A DNA stretch of 64,000 nt. Origin: DSSB01 sp046346845 (GTDB lineage Bacteria; UBA10199; DSSB01). Below, piece after piece: positions 19,989 to 28,756 of this stretch; the first letter of the stretch is position 1; every line of letters starts with the position of its first letter. The notes below the pieces were generated by a model, which made no database searches, had not been told where the DNA came from, and saw only the letters and a program-made list of their open reading frames with translations. The DNA lies in the NCBI GenBank assembly GCA_046346845.1, contig JAXMHH010000005.1, forward strand, positions 248,001 through 312,000, given 5' to 3'. Made by a program: the position numbers and the translations under genes.

Positions 19989-21257
19989 ATGCTCGATCCC
20001 AAATTCGTCCAACAAAACCTCGCGGCCGTCCAGGCGGCCCTCGCCAAACGCGGCAAGCCTTTCGAAGGGCTTGAGCAGATCGCCCAGCTGCTCAAGAAAA
20101 AAAACGAGCTCCAGGCCGAGCACGACCGGCTGCGCGCCGTGCAAAACCAGGCCTCCCAAGAGATCCAGCAGCTGAAAAAGTCGGGGCAAGACGCCTCCGC
20201 CAAGCTGGCCGAGATGAAGGGCGTCGCCGAGCGGCTCAAGGCCATCGCCCCGGAAGCCGAGGCCTTGGAGCACGAGGTCAAAGAACTCTTGATGCAGATC
20301 CCCAATCTGCCGCACGCCTCGGTCCCGGTGGGCAGCAGCGAGCAGGACAACCAAGTGGTGCGCAGCTGGGGAGATAAACCAAAATTCGAGTTCGCGCCCA
20401 AACCCCACTGGGAGCTCGGAGAAAACCTAGGCATCCTCGACTTCGAGCGCGGCGCCAAGATCACCGGCACCCGTTTCACCCTGTACCGCAACCAGGCCGC
20501 CCGCCTGGAGCGCGCCCTGATCAACTTCATGCTGGAGACCCACACTCGGGAAAACGGCTACGAGGAGGTTTTGCCGCCCTTCCTGGTCAACGCCGAGAGC
20601 CTCCGCGGCACCGGCCAATTGCCCAAATTCGAGGCCGACCTCTTCAAGACCACCGAAGGCTACTACCTGGTACCCACCGCCGAGGTGCCGGTGACGAATA
20701 TCTTTCGCGACGAGATCCTCAAGGGCGAGGACCTGCCGGTCTCGCTCACCGCCTATACGCCCTGCTTCCGCAGCGAGGCGGGCAGCTACGGGAAGGACGT
20801 GCGCGGCCTGATCCGCCAGCACCAATTCAACAAGGTCGAGCTGGTCAAGTTCTCCCGCCCCGAGAGCTCCTACGACGAGCTCGAGAAGCTCACCCGGGAC
20901 GCCGAGTCGATCTTGCAAAAGCTCGGCCTGCACTACCGCGTGGTGGCGCTCTGCACCGGCGACATGGGATTCTCCGCCGCCAAGACCTACGACCTCGAGG
21001 TCTGGCTGCCCGGGCAGGACACTTACCGCGAGATCTCGAGCTGCTCCAATTTCGAGGACTTCCAGGCGCGCCGCGCGCAGATCCGCTACAAAGACGAAAA
21101 GGGCAAGAACCACCTGGTGCACACGCTCAACGGCAGCGGCCTCGCGGTGGGCCGGACCCTGGTGGCACTATTGGAAAATTACCAACGGGCGAACGGCGAA
21201 ATCACGGTGCCCGAGGCCTTGCGGCCCTATTACGGCTCCGATACGATCTCAAAATAA
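19989..21257 (+). CDS. serS: Seryl-tRNA synthetase
   Basis: Charges tRNA-Ser with serine. The 422-residue protein has the N-terminal antiparallel coiled coil that grips the long variable arm (residues about 30-105) and the class II core: motif 1 around ARLERALINFMLETHTRENGYEEVLPP, motif 2 in FRSEAGSYGKDVRGLIRQHQF and motif 3 in NGSGLAVGRTLVALLENYQ. It lies 18 bp after the DsbA-like gene and is followed after 13 bp by a tRNA-Ser gene, which may share its transcript. Confidence 0.98.
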   Translation: MLDPKFVQQNLAAVQAALAKRGKPFEGLEQIAQLLKKKNELQAEHDRLRAVQNQASQEIQQLKKSGQDASAKLAEMKGVAERLKAIAPEAEALEHEVKELLMQIPNLPHASVPVGSSEQDNQVVRSWGDKPKFEFAPKPHWELGENLGILDFERGAKITGTRFTLYRNQAARLERALINFMLETHTRENGYEEVLPPFLVNAESLRGTGQLPKFEADLFKTTEGYYLVPTAEVPVTNIFRDEILKGEDLPVSLTAYTPCFRSEAGSYGKDVRGLIRQHQFNKVELVKFSRPESSYDELEKLTRDAESILQKLGLHYRVVALCTGDMGFSAAKTYDLEVWLPGQDTYREISSCSNFEDFQARRAQIRYKDEKGKNHLVHTLNGSGLAVGRTLVALLENYQRANGEITVPEALRPYYGSDTISK

Positions 21258-21270
21258 TCACGAATTTTTC

Positions 21271-21357
21271 GGAAGGGTGTCCGAGTGGTTTAAGGAACCG
21301 GTCTTGAAAACCGGCGTGCGGGTAACCGTACCGTGGGTTCGAATCCCACCCCTTCCG
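21271..21357 (+). tRNA. tRNA-Ser (TGA)
   Basis: Acceptor GGAAGGG/CCCTTCC with discriminator G, anticodon stem CCGGT/ACCGG around CTTGAAA, a long class II variable arm (GCGGGTAACCGT region) and T-arm GTGGG-TTCGAAT-CCCAC. CCA is not encoded. It starts 13 bp after the serS stop codon. Confidence 0.96.
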
Positions 21358-21436
21358 CAGTATTGCGAGGGCAGCCACTCCGCGACCTGGGCATGGGCCG
21401 ATCGGCGCGCGCTCCTCCCTCGCTATCCCAGTCAAG

Positions 21437-22504
21437 CTAATCACCTTCGGCTTGTTCCTCGGGGGGAAGCCACACCGGCAAATTCAACTTGAGTTTCTGG
21501 GCCAGGGCCACGGCGTGCGGCTCGTAGAGCTGGCGCAGCTCCCGGAGGTCTTGAAAGGCCGCGGGATCCGGGGGGAAGAAGATGCCCGCCTTTTCCAGCA
21601 GGCCCCGCAGCTGCGCGAACTCTTCCCTGTTGAGCCGGTCCGCGCACTGGGTCGCCGGCGCTATCTTCATCGCCCTGCCCATCTCGACCAAGGCGTGCAG
21701 GGCCATGAGGAAACTGGTGCGTACCGAAGTCGCCAAGCTGCGTTCGGTCGCCGACTGCAGGAGGGCGCAGGTGTCCAAAAATGTGACGAGGGAACCGAGC
21801 CAGGATTGCCCCAGGTGCTGAGAACGATAATAGGCCAAGACGGGATGGGAGAGCTGGTTCTGCAACAACTCGGCGATCCATTCCTCCCCCTCGTGCAGGA
21901 TCTTGCCGAGCTTGTCCCGATCCTCGGGCTTGCCGAAGCGCTGCAGGAAACGTCCCGCGCAGAGCGGCGAACCGCAGCGCAGGCCGAACAAGGTAAGCCG
22001 CGTCTCGCGCTGCGAGAAGGCCTGCTCCAAAAGCGGCAGGTAACCCACGATGATCGCGAGCGAGACGAAGCCGGTCGCCGCCTCCAGCACGATCAAGAGC
22101 CTGCCCAGGGGATTGAGCGCGGTGATGTCCCCCATTCCCAGGGTCAGGAAGGTGGTGCCGCTGAAATACAGCAGGGTGCCGAAATCGAGCCGGCCATGAT
22201 CGGCGGAGAAGATCTGGGAATTGGTCCCCCAGTGCAGCAAGGCGAAGCCCAAGATCAAGGCCGAGGCCCAAAAGGCCAGGAGCATCAAGACCGAGAGCGG
22301 GCCGAAGAAGGCGAAGACGTTCTGCTGTCGAACCGGCTCGCGGAACAGGCCGGCCATCCCCCGCCAGAGGCGCCAGGCGCCGCGATAAAAATAGGCGGAG
22401 GGCCGAAAGGTGTTGACCGTCCGGGGCAAGACGATGGTGACGAAGGCGTCGAATAGGATCATCCCCGTCAACAACAGGCCGGCCAGCGTCACAAAAAAAT
22501 GCAT
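21437..22504 (-). CDS. Ion channel family protein (two-TM potassium-channel pore)
   Basis: A 355-residue inner-membrane protein. Hydrophobic segments lie at about 3-25, 62-92 and 130-160. Between the last two is a pore loop with the selectivity-filter-like TTFLTLGMGDITALNPLGR. A cytosolic helical C-terminal region of about 190 residues carries no RCK or cyclic-nucleotide domain that I recognise. This resembles the Ion_trans_2 family of simple bacterial potassium channels. TLGMGD in place of TVGYGD makes strict potassium selectivity uncertain. It is divergent from the alcohol dehydrogenase gene. Confidence 0.85.
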   Translation of the reverse strand: MHFFVTLAGLLLTGMILFDAFVTIVLPRTVNTFRPSAYFYRGAWRLWRGMAGLFREPVRQQNVFAFFGPLSVLMLLAFWASALILGFALLHWGTNSQIFSADHGRLDFGTLLYFSGTTFLTLGMGDITALNPLGRLLIVLEAATGFVSLAIIVGYLPLLEQAFSQRETRLTLFGLRCGSPLCAGRFLQRFGKPEDRDKLGKILHEGEEWIAELLQNQLSHPVLAYYRSQHLGQSWLGSLVTFLDTCALLQSATERSLATSVRTSFLMALHALVEMGRAMKIAPATQCADRLNREEFAQLRGLLEKAGIFFPPDPAAFQDLRELRQLYEPHAVALAQKLKLNLPVWLPPEEQAEGD

Positions 22505-22579
22505 GCCCGGCTATTGTAAAAAGCCCCACTGCGATATGCTACGAAAAGTTTTTCCAAGCAAAACATGGAGAGAAAGCCC

Positions 22580-23566
22580 ATGAAAGCGTCCTTCGTCCCC
22601 GCCAAAAACCAAGCCTGGGAAATCCGCGAGGTCCCGCGCCCCGAGGCCGGACCCAACCAAGTGGTGATCAAGATGCACGCCAGTGGCATCTGCTACACCG
22701 ACGTCCACCAAACCATGGGCCACCTGCCGGGTCCCTTCCCCCGCACCCTCGGCCACGAGCCCGTGGGCGAGGTCGTCGCGGTGGGCCCCGGCGTCACGAG
22801 CCGCAAGGTCGGCGACCGGGTCGGGGTCCCTTGGATCCAGTCCTCCTGCGGCCGCTGCGAGTGGTGCCTGCGCCAAAAGCCGATGTTCTGCCCGCAGCAG
22901 ATCGGCACCAGCGTCAACGCGCCGGGCGGCCACGCCGAATTCATGGTAGCCTTCGCCGACGCCGCCATGCCCTTGCCGGAGGGCCTAAGTTACGAGCAGG
23001 CAGCGCCCATCTTTTGCGCCGGCTACACCGTGTACAGCGGCCTGCGATGGGCCGATCCTCAGCCCCACGAGACCGTGGCGGTGGTCGGCATCGGGGGCCT
23101 GGGGCACCTGGCCCTCCAATACGCCAAGGCCGCGGGTTTCCGCACTATCGCGATCAGCCATTCCCCCGACAAGACGGTCTTGGCGAGGGAATTGGGCGCC
23201 GACGAAGTGGTGGCGAGCGGCCAGGCCCTGGCGAAGGCCGGCGGGGCGGACGTTATTTTAGGAACCAGCAATTCCTCCGGGGCGATGACCGAGGCGATGC
23301 AGGGCCTGCGCCCGGACGGCCGCTTCGTCCTGATGGGCTTCGACGAAAAGAACCTGCAGGTCTCCCCCGCCGACTTGATCATGAAGCGAATTCGGGTCTT
23401 AGGGTCGCAACAGAATCGTCGCGATTATCTCTTCGAGGCCTTGGATTTCGTCGCGCGCGGCAAGGTGAAGGTGATGACCGAGACCTATCCCTTCGCGCAA
23501 CTGCAGCAGGCCTACGGACGCGTCGCGGAAGGCAAGGCCCGGTTTCGCGCGGTCCTCACCTTTTAG
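22580..23566 (+). CDS. Zinc-dependent alcohol dehydrogenase (AdhP-like)
   Basis: A 328-residue medium-chain dehydrogenase. Catalytic zinc ligands are the Cys in ASGICYTDVHQ and the His in TLGHEPVGEV; the structural zinc site is SSCGRCEWCLRQKPMFC. The NAD-binding Rossmann motif is GIGGLGHLALQYAKAAG. The likely reaction is alcohol to aldehyde with NAD. I chose the ATG at 22580 after GGAGAG, which removes five residues of an upstream in-frame start at 22565. The 3' end overlaps the convergent Tudor-like gene by 11 bp. Confidence 0.92.
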   Translation: MKASFVPAKNQAWEIREVPRPEAGPNQVVIKMHASGICYTDVHQTMGHLPGPFPRTLGHEPVGEVVAVGPGVTSRKVGDRVGVPWIQSSCGRCEWCLRQKPMFCPQQIGTSVNAPGGHAEFMVAFADAAMPLPEGLSYEQAAPIFCAGYTVYSGLRWADPQPHETVAVVGIGGLGHLALQYAKAAGFRTIAISHSPDKTVLARELGADEVVASGQALAKAGGADVILGTSNSSGAMTEAMQGLRPDGRFVLMGFDEKNLQVSPADLIMKRIRVLGSQQNRRDYLFEALDFVARGKVKVMTETYPFAQLQQAYGRVAEGKARFRAVLTF

Positions 23567-23978
23567 CGGCGGGATGCAGGGTGGAATGGGGAACCCGCAA
23601 TTCTTTGAGGGAGAACTCGCCGGTCGAACCGTCTTTGTAGCGGACGGCGTATTTCCAGCCCCGCTCCTCCAAGACCTGTGCCCGCACGTAGCTGCCATCG
23701 CCCTGCGGCGCGAGCACCGCCATGCCCGCCTGCACCCCCGTGCGGGTTGGCGTGATGTCCTTGGCGATTTCCTCGACGGGGCTGCATTTTTCATCTTGGG
23801 CGTCGAAGCGGATCTTGAAGCCGCGCCCGCATTCCGCCTCGATGCGCCCGTGGTACCAAAGCTGCGGGGTCCATTGGGCCCACACCGCGTCCCCCACCTT
23901 CAGGTCCTGGATCGGCTGGCAGGCCCAACCCGCACCTATGGCTAAGTAGCTGATAAATATGGATAATATCTTTTTCAT
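23556..23978 (-). CDS. Exported protein with two Tudor-like (Agenet) modules
   Basis: A 140-residue protein with a signal peptide (MKKILSIFISYLAIGAGWA) and then two similar beta modules: DLKVGDAVWAQWTPQLWYHGRIEAECG with KIRFDAQDE, and VQAGMAVLAPQGDGSYVRAQVLEERG with YAVRYKDGSTGEF. The pattern 'vGd.v.A.w...wy.a.v......y.V.f.dG' is that of Tudor/Agenet domains. In eukaryotes these bind methylated residues; secreted bacterial copies have no known role. The ATG at 23978 was chosen because a longer frame would bury the signal peptide. Confidence 0.72.
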   Translation of the reverse strand: MKKILSIFISYLAIGAGWACQPIQDLKVGDAVWAQWTPQLWYHGRIEAECGRGFKIRFDAQDEKCSPVEEIAKDITPTRTGVQAGMAVLAPQGDGSYVRAQVLEERGWKYAVRYKDGSTGEFSLKELRVPHSTLHPAAKR

Positions 23979-24176
23979 GGCGAAGGTCGGTCCCGGTAAA
24001 TTTTTATTGTGCCGAAGCGACACGATTTGCTAGGGGATACGGCTCGATTTCGTTAGGATTTCCTAAACGAAGCGGCTCCAAGCCGCCAGCATCGAAAAGC
24101 GAATGTAATAATGAAGGGGAGAGCGGAAGCCAAGCCCAATGCGTAAGCGAGGCTGTAAGGTTCCGGGCCCACGTAT

Positions 24177-24268
24177 GGAGAGGTGGCCGAGTGGCTGAAG
24201 GCAACGGTTTGCTAAACCGTCATAGGGCCTTTAAAGCTCTATCGAGGGTTCGAATCCCTCCCTCTCCG
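24177..24268 (+). tRNA. tRNA-Ser (GCT)
   Basis: Acceptor GGAGAGG/CCTCTCC with discriminator G, anticodon stem ACGGT/ACCGT around TTGCTAA, a long variable arm (about 24222-24244) and T-arm GAGGG-TTCGAAT-CCCTC. CCA is not encoded. It is followed after 13 bp by tRNA-Arg. Confidence 0.96.
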
Positions 24269-24281
24269 CAGTAAATTTCAG

Positions 24282-24358
24282 GCACCCATAGCTCAGCTGG
24301 ATAGAGCGTCGGTCTACGAAACCGAAGGTCGCATGTTCGAATCATGCTGGGTGCGCCA
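24282..24358 (+). tRNA. tRNA-Arg (ACG)
   Basis: Acceptor GCACCCA/TGGGTGC with discriminator G and an encoded CCA (24356-24358), unlike the other tRNAs here. The anticodon loop is CTACGAA between TCGGT and ACCGA; A34 would be edited to inosine. The T-arm is GCATG-TTCGAAT-CATGC. It likely shares a transcript with tRNA-Ser and ends at the terminator directly downstream. Confidence 0.95.
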
Positions 24359-24361
24359 GGA

Positions 24362-24396
24362 AACCCCGAGGGAACCTCGGGGTTTTTTCTTTTCTG
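24362..24396 (+). terminator. Intrinsic terminator after the tRNA-Ser/tRNA-Arg pair
   Basis: AACCCCGAGG-GAA-CCTCGGGGTT forms a 10-bp stem followed by TTTTCTTTTC. It lies 3 nt after the CCA of tRNA-Arg. Confidence 0.92.
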
Positions 24397-24672
24397 CTCG
24401 AGGATTTCTTTTTCAAGTTTTTCTCTGTTTCCTGAATTGGCGGGGTCTAGGGGTGGGAATTTCGAAGTTCGCCGTCTCGCCCTAGGAATCATGCCGGCAG
24501 GCTCCACGGATCGCGCTGTAAAAAAGTATAGAAGCTGACCAAAGAGGTGGTCTGTTTAAAATTTGGAAAATAAATAATATTAAATTGAAAATAGGACGCT
24601 CCTTTTCCAAATCTATCTAAATTATTTTTAATAAATCTAATAAATTAAATAAGTTATAAAATATTTTCAACT
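24397..24672. other. AT-rich intergenic stretch before the 18-residue-repeat gene
   Basis: About 275 bp with no gene. The first half is of average composition; from 24541 it becomes strongly AT-rich (many AAT/TTA runs), the sort of flexible DNA found upstream of sigma-54 promoters where an activator binds and IHF bends the DNA. I saw no clear palindrome for the activator and no open frame. Confidence 0.5.
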
Positions 24673-24688
24673 TGGCCCATTAATTGCT
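24673..24688 (+). promoter_or_regulatory. Sigma-54 promoter of the 18-residue-repeat gene
   Basis: TGGCCC (24673-24678), 5 bp, TTGCT (24684-24688): GG and GC are separated by the 10 bases required by sigma-54. It sits 43 bp before the ATG at 24731, at the end of an AT-rich stretch. Four sites of the same form occur in the cluster or nearby. Confidence 0.8.
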
Positions 24689-24730
24689 TTACCTCCTCCT
24701 ATTCACGCAATTTTGCTCAAGGAGGATTCC

Positions 24731-25453
24731 ATGTCGAAGAAATTGATCATCGTGGTCCAGGCCCTGCTTGCCTTGGGAGGCGCCGCGCAGGCGCGAGCCG
24801 AGCACATCACCCTCGACGTCTACGAATTCGGCCAGTTGAAGGGCACCGTCACCGTGCCCGCCGAGGCCTACCCCCACCTGCTCAAAAAAACCGAAGGCAC
24901 CGGCGTAGCGCTGAAGGTTCGGGGCAGCCGGCCCGACACGGAACAAGAGCGCCGCAACCACCAGGCCGCCGCCGAATTTCGCGAGGCCCAGTTCCAGCGG
25001 GAGGCGGAACAGCGCAGCCGCGCCGCCCAAGCGCAGCAGGGGCTTTGGAAGCGGCAATTCGAGGAGCGCCACGCCGCCGCCTCGGCGCGGGAGGAACAAT
25101 TCAAACGGGAAAATGAAGCCCGGCGCGAGGCCGCCCAGCGCCAGCAGGAGCAGTGGAAGCGCGACTTCGACGCGCGTCATGCCGCCGCCCAAGACCGCAT
25201 GGAGCAGATGCGGCGCGAGCTGGACGCCCGCTCCGAGACGCGGCGCGCCGCGGCCCAGGCCCAACAAGAGCAATGGAAACGCGACTTCGAGGCGCGCCAT
25301 GCGGCGGCCTTGGCGCGGGAGGAACAATTCAAACGGGAAAACGAGGCGCGGTCCCTCGCGGCCCAGGAACGGATGCAGCAATGGAACCGCCAGTTCGAGG
25401 AGCGGCATCAAGCCGCCCTGCAAGGTTACGACGTTTGGGCCAGGTCCCGATAA
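24731..25453 (+). CDS. Exported Arg/Glu-rich 18-residue-repeat helical protein
   Basis: A 240-residue protein I do not recognise as a named family. A signal peptide (about 1-22, ending ARAEH) is followed by a small domain and then, from about residue 78 to the end, roughly eight units of 18 residues of the form xAAAxxREEQFKRxFEAR (one unit is 22 long). Eighteen residues is exactly five helical turns, so this should be a long charged helix or coiled coil. Repeats are visible in DNA too (25088-25110 and 25315-25341). AAGGAGG precedes the ATG. A sigma-54 promoter and a terminator bracket it as a single-gene unit. Confidence 0.8.
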   Translation: MSKKLIIVVQALLALGGAAQARAEHITLDVYEFGQLKGTVTVPAEAYPHLLKKTEGTGVALKVRGSRPDTEQERRNHQAAAEFREAQFQREAEQRSRAAQAQQGLWKRQFEERHAAASAREEQFKRENEARREAAQRQQEQWKRDFDARHAAAQDRMEQMRRELDARSETRRAAAQAQQEQWKRDFEARHAAALAREEQFKRENEARSLAAQERMQQWNRQFEERHQAALQGYDVWARSR

Positions 25454-25488
25454 TTTCTACCCCCCCAACCGCTTGCCATACCTGGTTC

Positions 25489-25521
25489 GGCCCTGTCCCC
25501 GAGGACAGGGCCGTCTTTTTT
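25489..25521 (+). terminator. Intrinsic terminator after the repeat-protein gene
   Basis: GGCCCTGTCC and GGACAGGGCC form a perfect 10-bp stem with a CCGA loop, followed by GTCTTTTTTC. It separates the repeat-protein transcript from the antiporter gene. Confidence 0.92.
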
Positions 25522-25588
25522 CTGAGCCCGCCAGCCCCGCGCCTTCAAACCGCTTGGCCTCGAACTCTTACCCCGATAAATTAGAACG

Positions 25589-27049
25589 ATGGGCTCCTTG
25601 GAAGAAATCTTGCTCGTCGTCGGCCTGCTCCTCACGCTGAGCATCCTGGCCAGCAAGGCCTCCGGCCGCTTCGGGGTTCCCGCCCTGCTGATCTTCCTCG
25701 TCATCGGCATGCTCGCGGGCTCCGACGGACCGGGCGGAATTTATTTCGACAACGACTATGTGGCGCAGTCGCTCGGCGTGCTCGCCCTCGCCTATATCCT
25801 CTTCTCCGGCGGATTGGAGACCAAGTGGAAAGACATCCGTCCCGTCCTGGCGCCGGGCTTGGGCCTGGCCACCTTGGGAGTGCTGCTGACCGCCGGCGCA
25901 CTCGCGGTGGCCGTCAAAAAATTCTTGGGATTCACCTGGCCCGAGGCCTTCCTGCTCGGCGCCATCGTCTCCTCCACCGATGCGGCGGCCGTCTTCTCGG
26001 TGCTTCGTTCCCGCAATGTCGGGCTCCAGGGAAGGCTCAAGCCCCTGCTGGAGCTGGAGTCCGGCAGCAACGACCCGATGGCGGTCTTCCTGAGCCTCGG
26101 CTTGATCGAATTGATCAAGCATCCCCAATTCTCGCTGTGGCGTCTGTTTCCTTCTTTCTTGCAACAGATGGCCCTCGGCGCGGCGCTCGGATATGGCTTG
26201 GGCAGGCTTGTCGTCTGGGCGATCAACCGCATCAAGCTGAATTACGAAGGGCTCTACCCCGTGTTCACCCTCTCCCTGGTGCTGGTCGTCTACGGACTCA
26301 CCGCCTACGTGGGCGGCAACGGTTTCCTCGCCGTTTATGTAGCGGGAATGGCGATCGGCAACCAACGCCTTCTGCACAAAAAGAGCCTCACCCATTTCCA
26401 CGACGGCCTTGCCTGGCTGATGCAGATCGCGATGTTCCTTACCCTGGGGCTTTTGGTATTTCCCAAACAGCTCGCCTCGGTGGCATGGGCGGGGTTGTTG
26501 ACCTCGTTTCTCCTGATCTTCCTGGCCCGTCCCATCGCCGTCTTTCTCACCCTGAGCCCCTTCCGCTTTCGGTTCCGCGAAAAAGCGCTCGTGTCTTGGG
26601 TGGGCTTGAAAGGCGCGGTACCCATCGTCCTCGCCACCTTTCCCCGCTTGGCCGACATTCCGCAGGCCGACAATATTTTCAACTTGGTCTTTTTTATCGT
26701 CCTGACCTCGGTCCTGTTGCAGGGAACCACCATCCCGGTCGTCGCCCGTTGGCTGGGCGTGGATGCCCCGCTGGCTCCGCAAAAATCCTTGCCACTGGAA
26801 TTCGAGCCGATCGCCGGTCAGGATACCGACTTAAGCGAGCTATTGGTGCCCTACCAATCACCGGCGGCCGGCAAGAAGATCGTCGAGCTGGGCTGGCCAC
26901 CCGATTCCTTGATCGCCTTGATTGCCCGCGGGGAGGATTTTCTGGTGCCTACCGGCGCATCCACCCTCGAGGCCGGCGACGTCCTGCTCAGCCTGGTTCA
27001 ACCAAAGGACCTTCCCCAGATCCGGAACATCCTCGGACTAGGGTCCTGA
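25589..27049 (+). CDS. Potassium/proton antiporter of the CPA1 (NhaP2/CvrA) type
   Basis: A 486-residue transporter. About 12 hydrophobic helices fill residues 1-395; conserved cation-exchanger elements include ILFSGGLETKW, the ion-binding region GAIVSSTDAAAVFSVL and the following LELESGSNDPMAVFLSL. The last 80 residues (FEPIAGQDTDLSELLVPYQSP to the end) form a RCK/TrkA-C-like cytosolic domain typical of NhaP2. It would move K+ or Na+ out in exchange for protons. It has no sigma-54 motif and looks like a housekeeping gene between two sigma-54 genes. Confidence 0.92.
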   Translation: MGSLEEILLVVGLLLTLSILASKASGRFGVPALLIFLVIGMLAGSDGPGGIYFDNDYVAQSLGVLALAYILFSGGLETKWKDIRPVLAPGLGLATLGVLLTAGALAVAVKKFLGFTWPEAFLLGAIVSSTDAAAVFSVLRSRNVGLQGRLKPLLELESGSNDPMAVFLSLGLIELIKHPQFSLWRLFPSFLQQMALGAALGYGLGRLVVWAINRIKLNYEGLYPVFTLSLVLVVYGLTAYVGGNGFLAVYVAGMAIGNQRLLHKKSLTHFHDGLAWLMQIAMFLTLGLLVFPKQLASVAWAGLLTSFLLIFLARPIAVFLTLSPFRFRFREKALVSWVGLKGAVPIVLATFPRLADIPQADNIFNLVFFIVLTSVLLQGTTIPVVARWLGVDAPLAPQKSLPLEFEPIAGQDTDLSELLVPYQSPAAGKKIVELGWPPDSLIALIARGEDFLVPTGASTLEAGDVLLSLVQPKDLPQIRNILGLGS

Positions 27050-27183
27050 GTGGAGCCGCGCCGTCGCCATGCGACTCCGCAAATCCACGGAAATTGACCT
27101 CTTCAAATTAGTAAATTTCGTAATTTTGAATTCTTTCCCTCTGGTTAAGGTATATTTTCTTAATATATTCAACGGCTTAAATT

Positions 27184-27199
27184 TGGCACTCCACTTGCT
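27184..27199 (+). promoter_or_regulatory. Sigma-54 promoter of the 510-residue gene
   Basis: TGGCAC (27184-27189), 5 bp, TTGCT (27195-27199) is essentially the sigma-54 consensus. The ATG is at 27224 and GGAGGAG lies between. An AT-rich inverted repeat (TATATT-N5-AATATA, 27150-27166) lies 18 bp upstream and could be part of the control region. Confidence 0.88.
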
Positions 27200-27223
27200 T
27201 TTAGTTACGGCAGGAGGAGTGCC

Positions 27224-28756
27224 ATGGAAAATTTCAACAGAATTCAAGGTTTCAGTTTCGGGCTTCCCGCGGTGGGCAACGGCCTCGCGATCAAGGCCTT
27301 GCAGAGCTCGACCCAATCGCTCGGCACCCCGGGCGCGCAAGCCAATTCGGAATTGGTGGCATGGTACGAACAGGCCTACGCCTATTACAACGCGGTGGTG
27401 AGCGGCGCGGAGGCGCAGCCCAGCGCCCAGGCCTGGCAGAGCTTCCTCGATCAAATGCAATGGGCCGCCGCCCAGCTTGGCTACCAAAGCCCAGGAAATT
27501 CATGGGATCCTTCCATCGGCATGACGGGTAACCAGGGCTCCAGGGGCCAAGGAGTCCCCGAAGGCGCGGTCCTCGGGGCCATGGGCAACGTGGTCTGGAA
27601 TCAGAGCGAGGCCCACATCGTCGCCCAGAGCGACCCTCGCGCCCAGGACATCTGGAGCAACGAAGTCACCTTGGACGTCACCAGTCTCTCGGCCCAAGTG
27701 ACGAGCGAGATCACCACCGACACGCGCCTCTCCCCGCCCGAAGAGGTCTTGAAGATCATCGTGAAAGATCCGGCCACGGGGATGGAGTCCTGCTATTTCG
27801 TCCACGATTACGAGGATGCCAACATCGAGATCCGCACCTCGGAACAAAAACAAATTCAGGACGCAAGCGGAGGCCTGGTCGCCTGGCAGCGCTACGAAGC
27901 CTCCACGGGGACCGGCAATTCCCATCCCGACGCCAGCATCGAAGGCGTGGATCAAGGGGACGGAACCCTCGTCTACGAGCCCGAATTCGCCGGGGAGACC
28001 GTGGATTTCTGGGCCAATCCCGGCGAGAACCAGGTGCACGTCGTCTACGCCAATGCGAACATCTCCGTGAAGCCCTCCGACGAGGTAGCCGTCCAAGAAA
28101 CGGCCGACAATGGAACCATTACCGTGATCGTCAAGCACAAGGACGGTAGCACCGACACCTATCGCATCGAAAAGGGCTATTCGGTCAATGTGAACGTCAA
28201 CGAGGAATACATCACCCTCGCCGGCCAAGCCGGCACGGAAGGCATTCCCGAATCTTATGATGGGCGTGTCACTTTGAACGGTGGAGCGGAAGATTCCGAA
28301 GACCCCTCGTGGAAGGATCCCGAGACCCTGATCGCCTCGCTTTTGGAGATGACCGGGCGTCCTTCAGGCGAGCAAGGCGAAATGCAGCTGTTAGCGGCTT
28401 TGAAGAACTCGGGCTGGGATGAATTTCAGGGCATTACCGGTGTGAAAGAGGGCATGGAGAAACTTGCCCAGCTGATCTCGGAAGGGAAGTTCCCCGGAGA
28501 TCTGACCGAGAATATGCAAAAGCTGATCGATTTAGCGGAGATTCTCCAGCCCTCCCTGAAAGATCGTTCGGATAAACAGGGCGCTAAGGCCTTCTTGGAG
28601 GGCATGGGAGAGATCCTGCAATTGTTGATGCCGGATCACATCATCGGCGTCTCCACGGATCCCGCCAGCAAAAATCCCTGGAAGGGTTCCCTCTCCGTGG
28701 ATGGAGAAACAATCATTACGTCCTCGTTCGAATCTTCTTCATCGGAGGAAGGGTAA
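27224..28756 (+). CDS. Large protein of unknown function under sigma-54 control
   Basis: A 510-residue protein I do not recognise. It has no signal peptide or membrane segment. Residues about 20-95 are helical (ELVAWYEQAYAYYNAVVSGA); residues about 175-205 and 298-330 look like two copies of one beta module (VLKIIVKDPATGMESCYFV and ITVIVKHKDGSTDTYRI, each followed by an NIxI/NVNV strand); residues about 360-470 are helical again; the tail is Ser/Glu-rich. It is preceded by a near-perfect sigma-54 promoter and followed 72 bp later by a lipoprotein gene that may share the transcript. Absence of a Sec signal leaves cytosolic or non-Sec export open. Confidence 0.75.
   Translation: MENFNRIQGFSFGLPAVGNGLAIKALQSSTQSLGTPGAQANSELVAWYEQAYAYYNAVVSGAEAQPSAQAWQSFLDQMQWAAAQLGYQSPGNSWDPSIGMTGNQGSRGQGVPEGAVLGAMGNVVWNQSEAHIVAQSDPRAQDIWSNEVTLDVTSLSAQVTSEITTDTRLSPPEEVLKIIVKDPATGMESCYFVHDYEDANIEIRTSEQKQIQDASGGLVAWQRYEASTGTGNSHPDASIEGVDQGDGTLVYEPEFAGETVDFWANPGENQVHVVYANANISVKPSDEVAVQETADNGTITVIVKHKDGSTDTYRIEKGYSVNVNVNEEYITLAGQAGTEGIPESYDGRVTLNGGAEDSEDPSWKDPETLIASLLEMTGRPSGEQGEMQLLAALKNSGWDEFQGITGVKEGMEKLAQLISEGKFPGDLTENMQKLIDLAEILQPSLKDRSDKQGAKAFLEGMGEILQLLMPDHIIGVSTDPASKNPWKGSLSVDGETIITSSFESSSSEEG

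Noticed and set aside
24000..24176. Short inverted repeats before tRNA-Ser (GCT) as another att-like or RNA structure.
   Set aside because: No direct repeat of the tRNA and no consistent fold; treated as plain upstream sequence.
25825..27111. 428-codon frame overlapping the antiporter gene.
   Set aside because: Low-complexity Arg/Pro-rich translation in an alternate frame; the antiporter frame has clear motifs.
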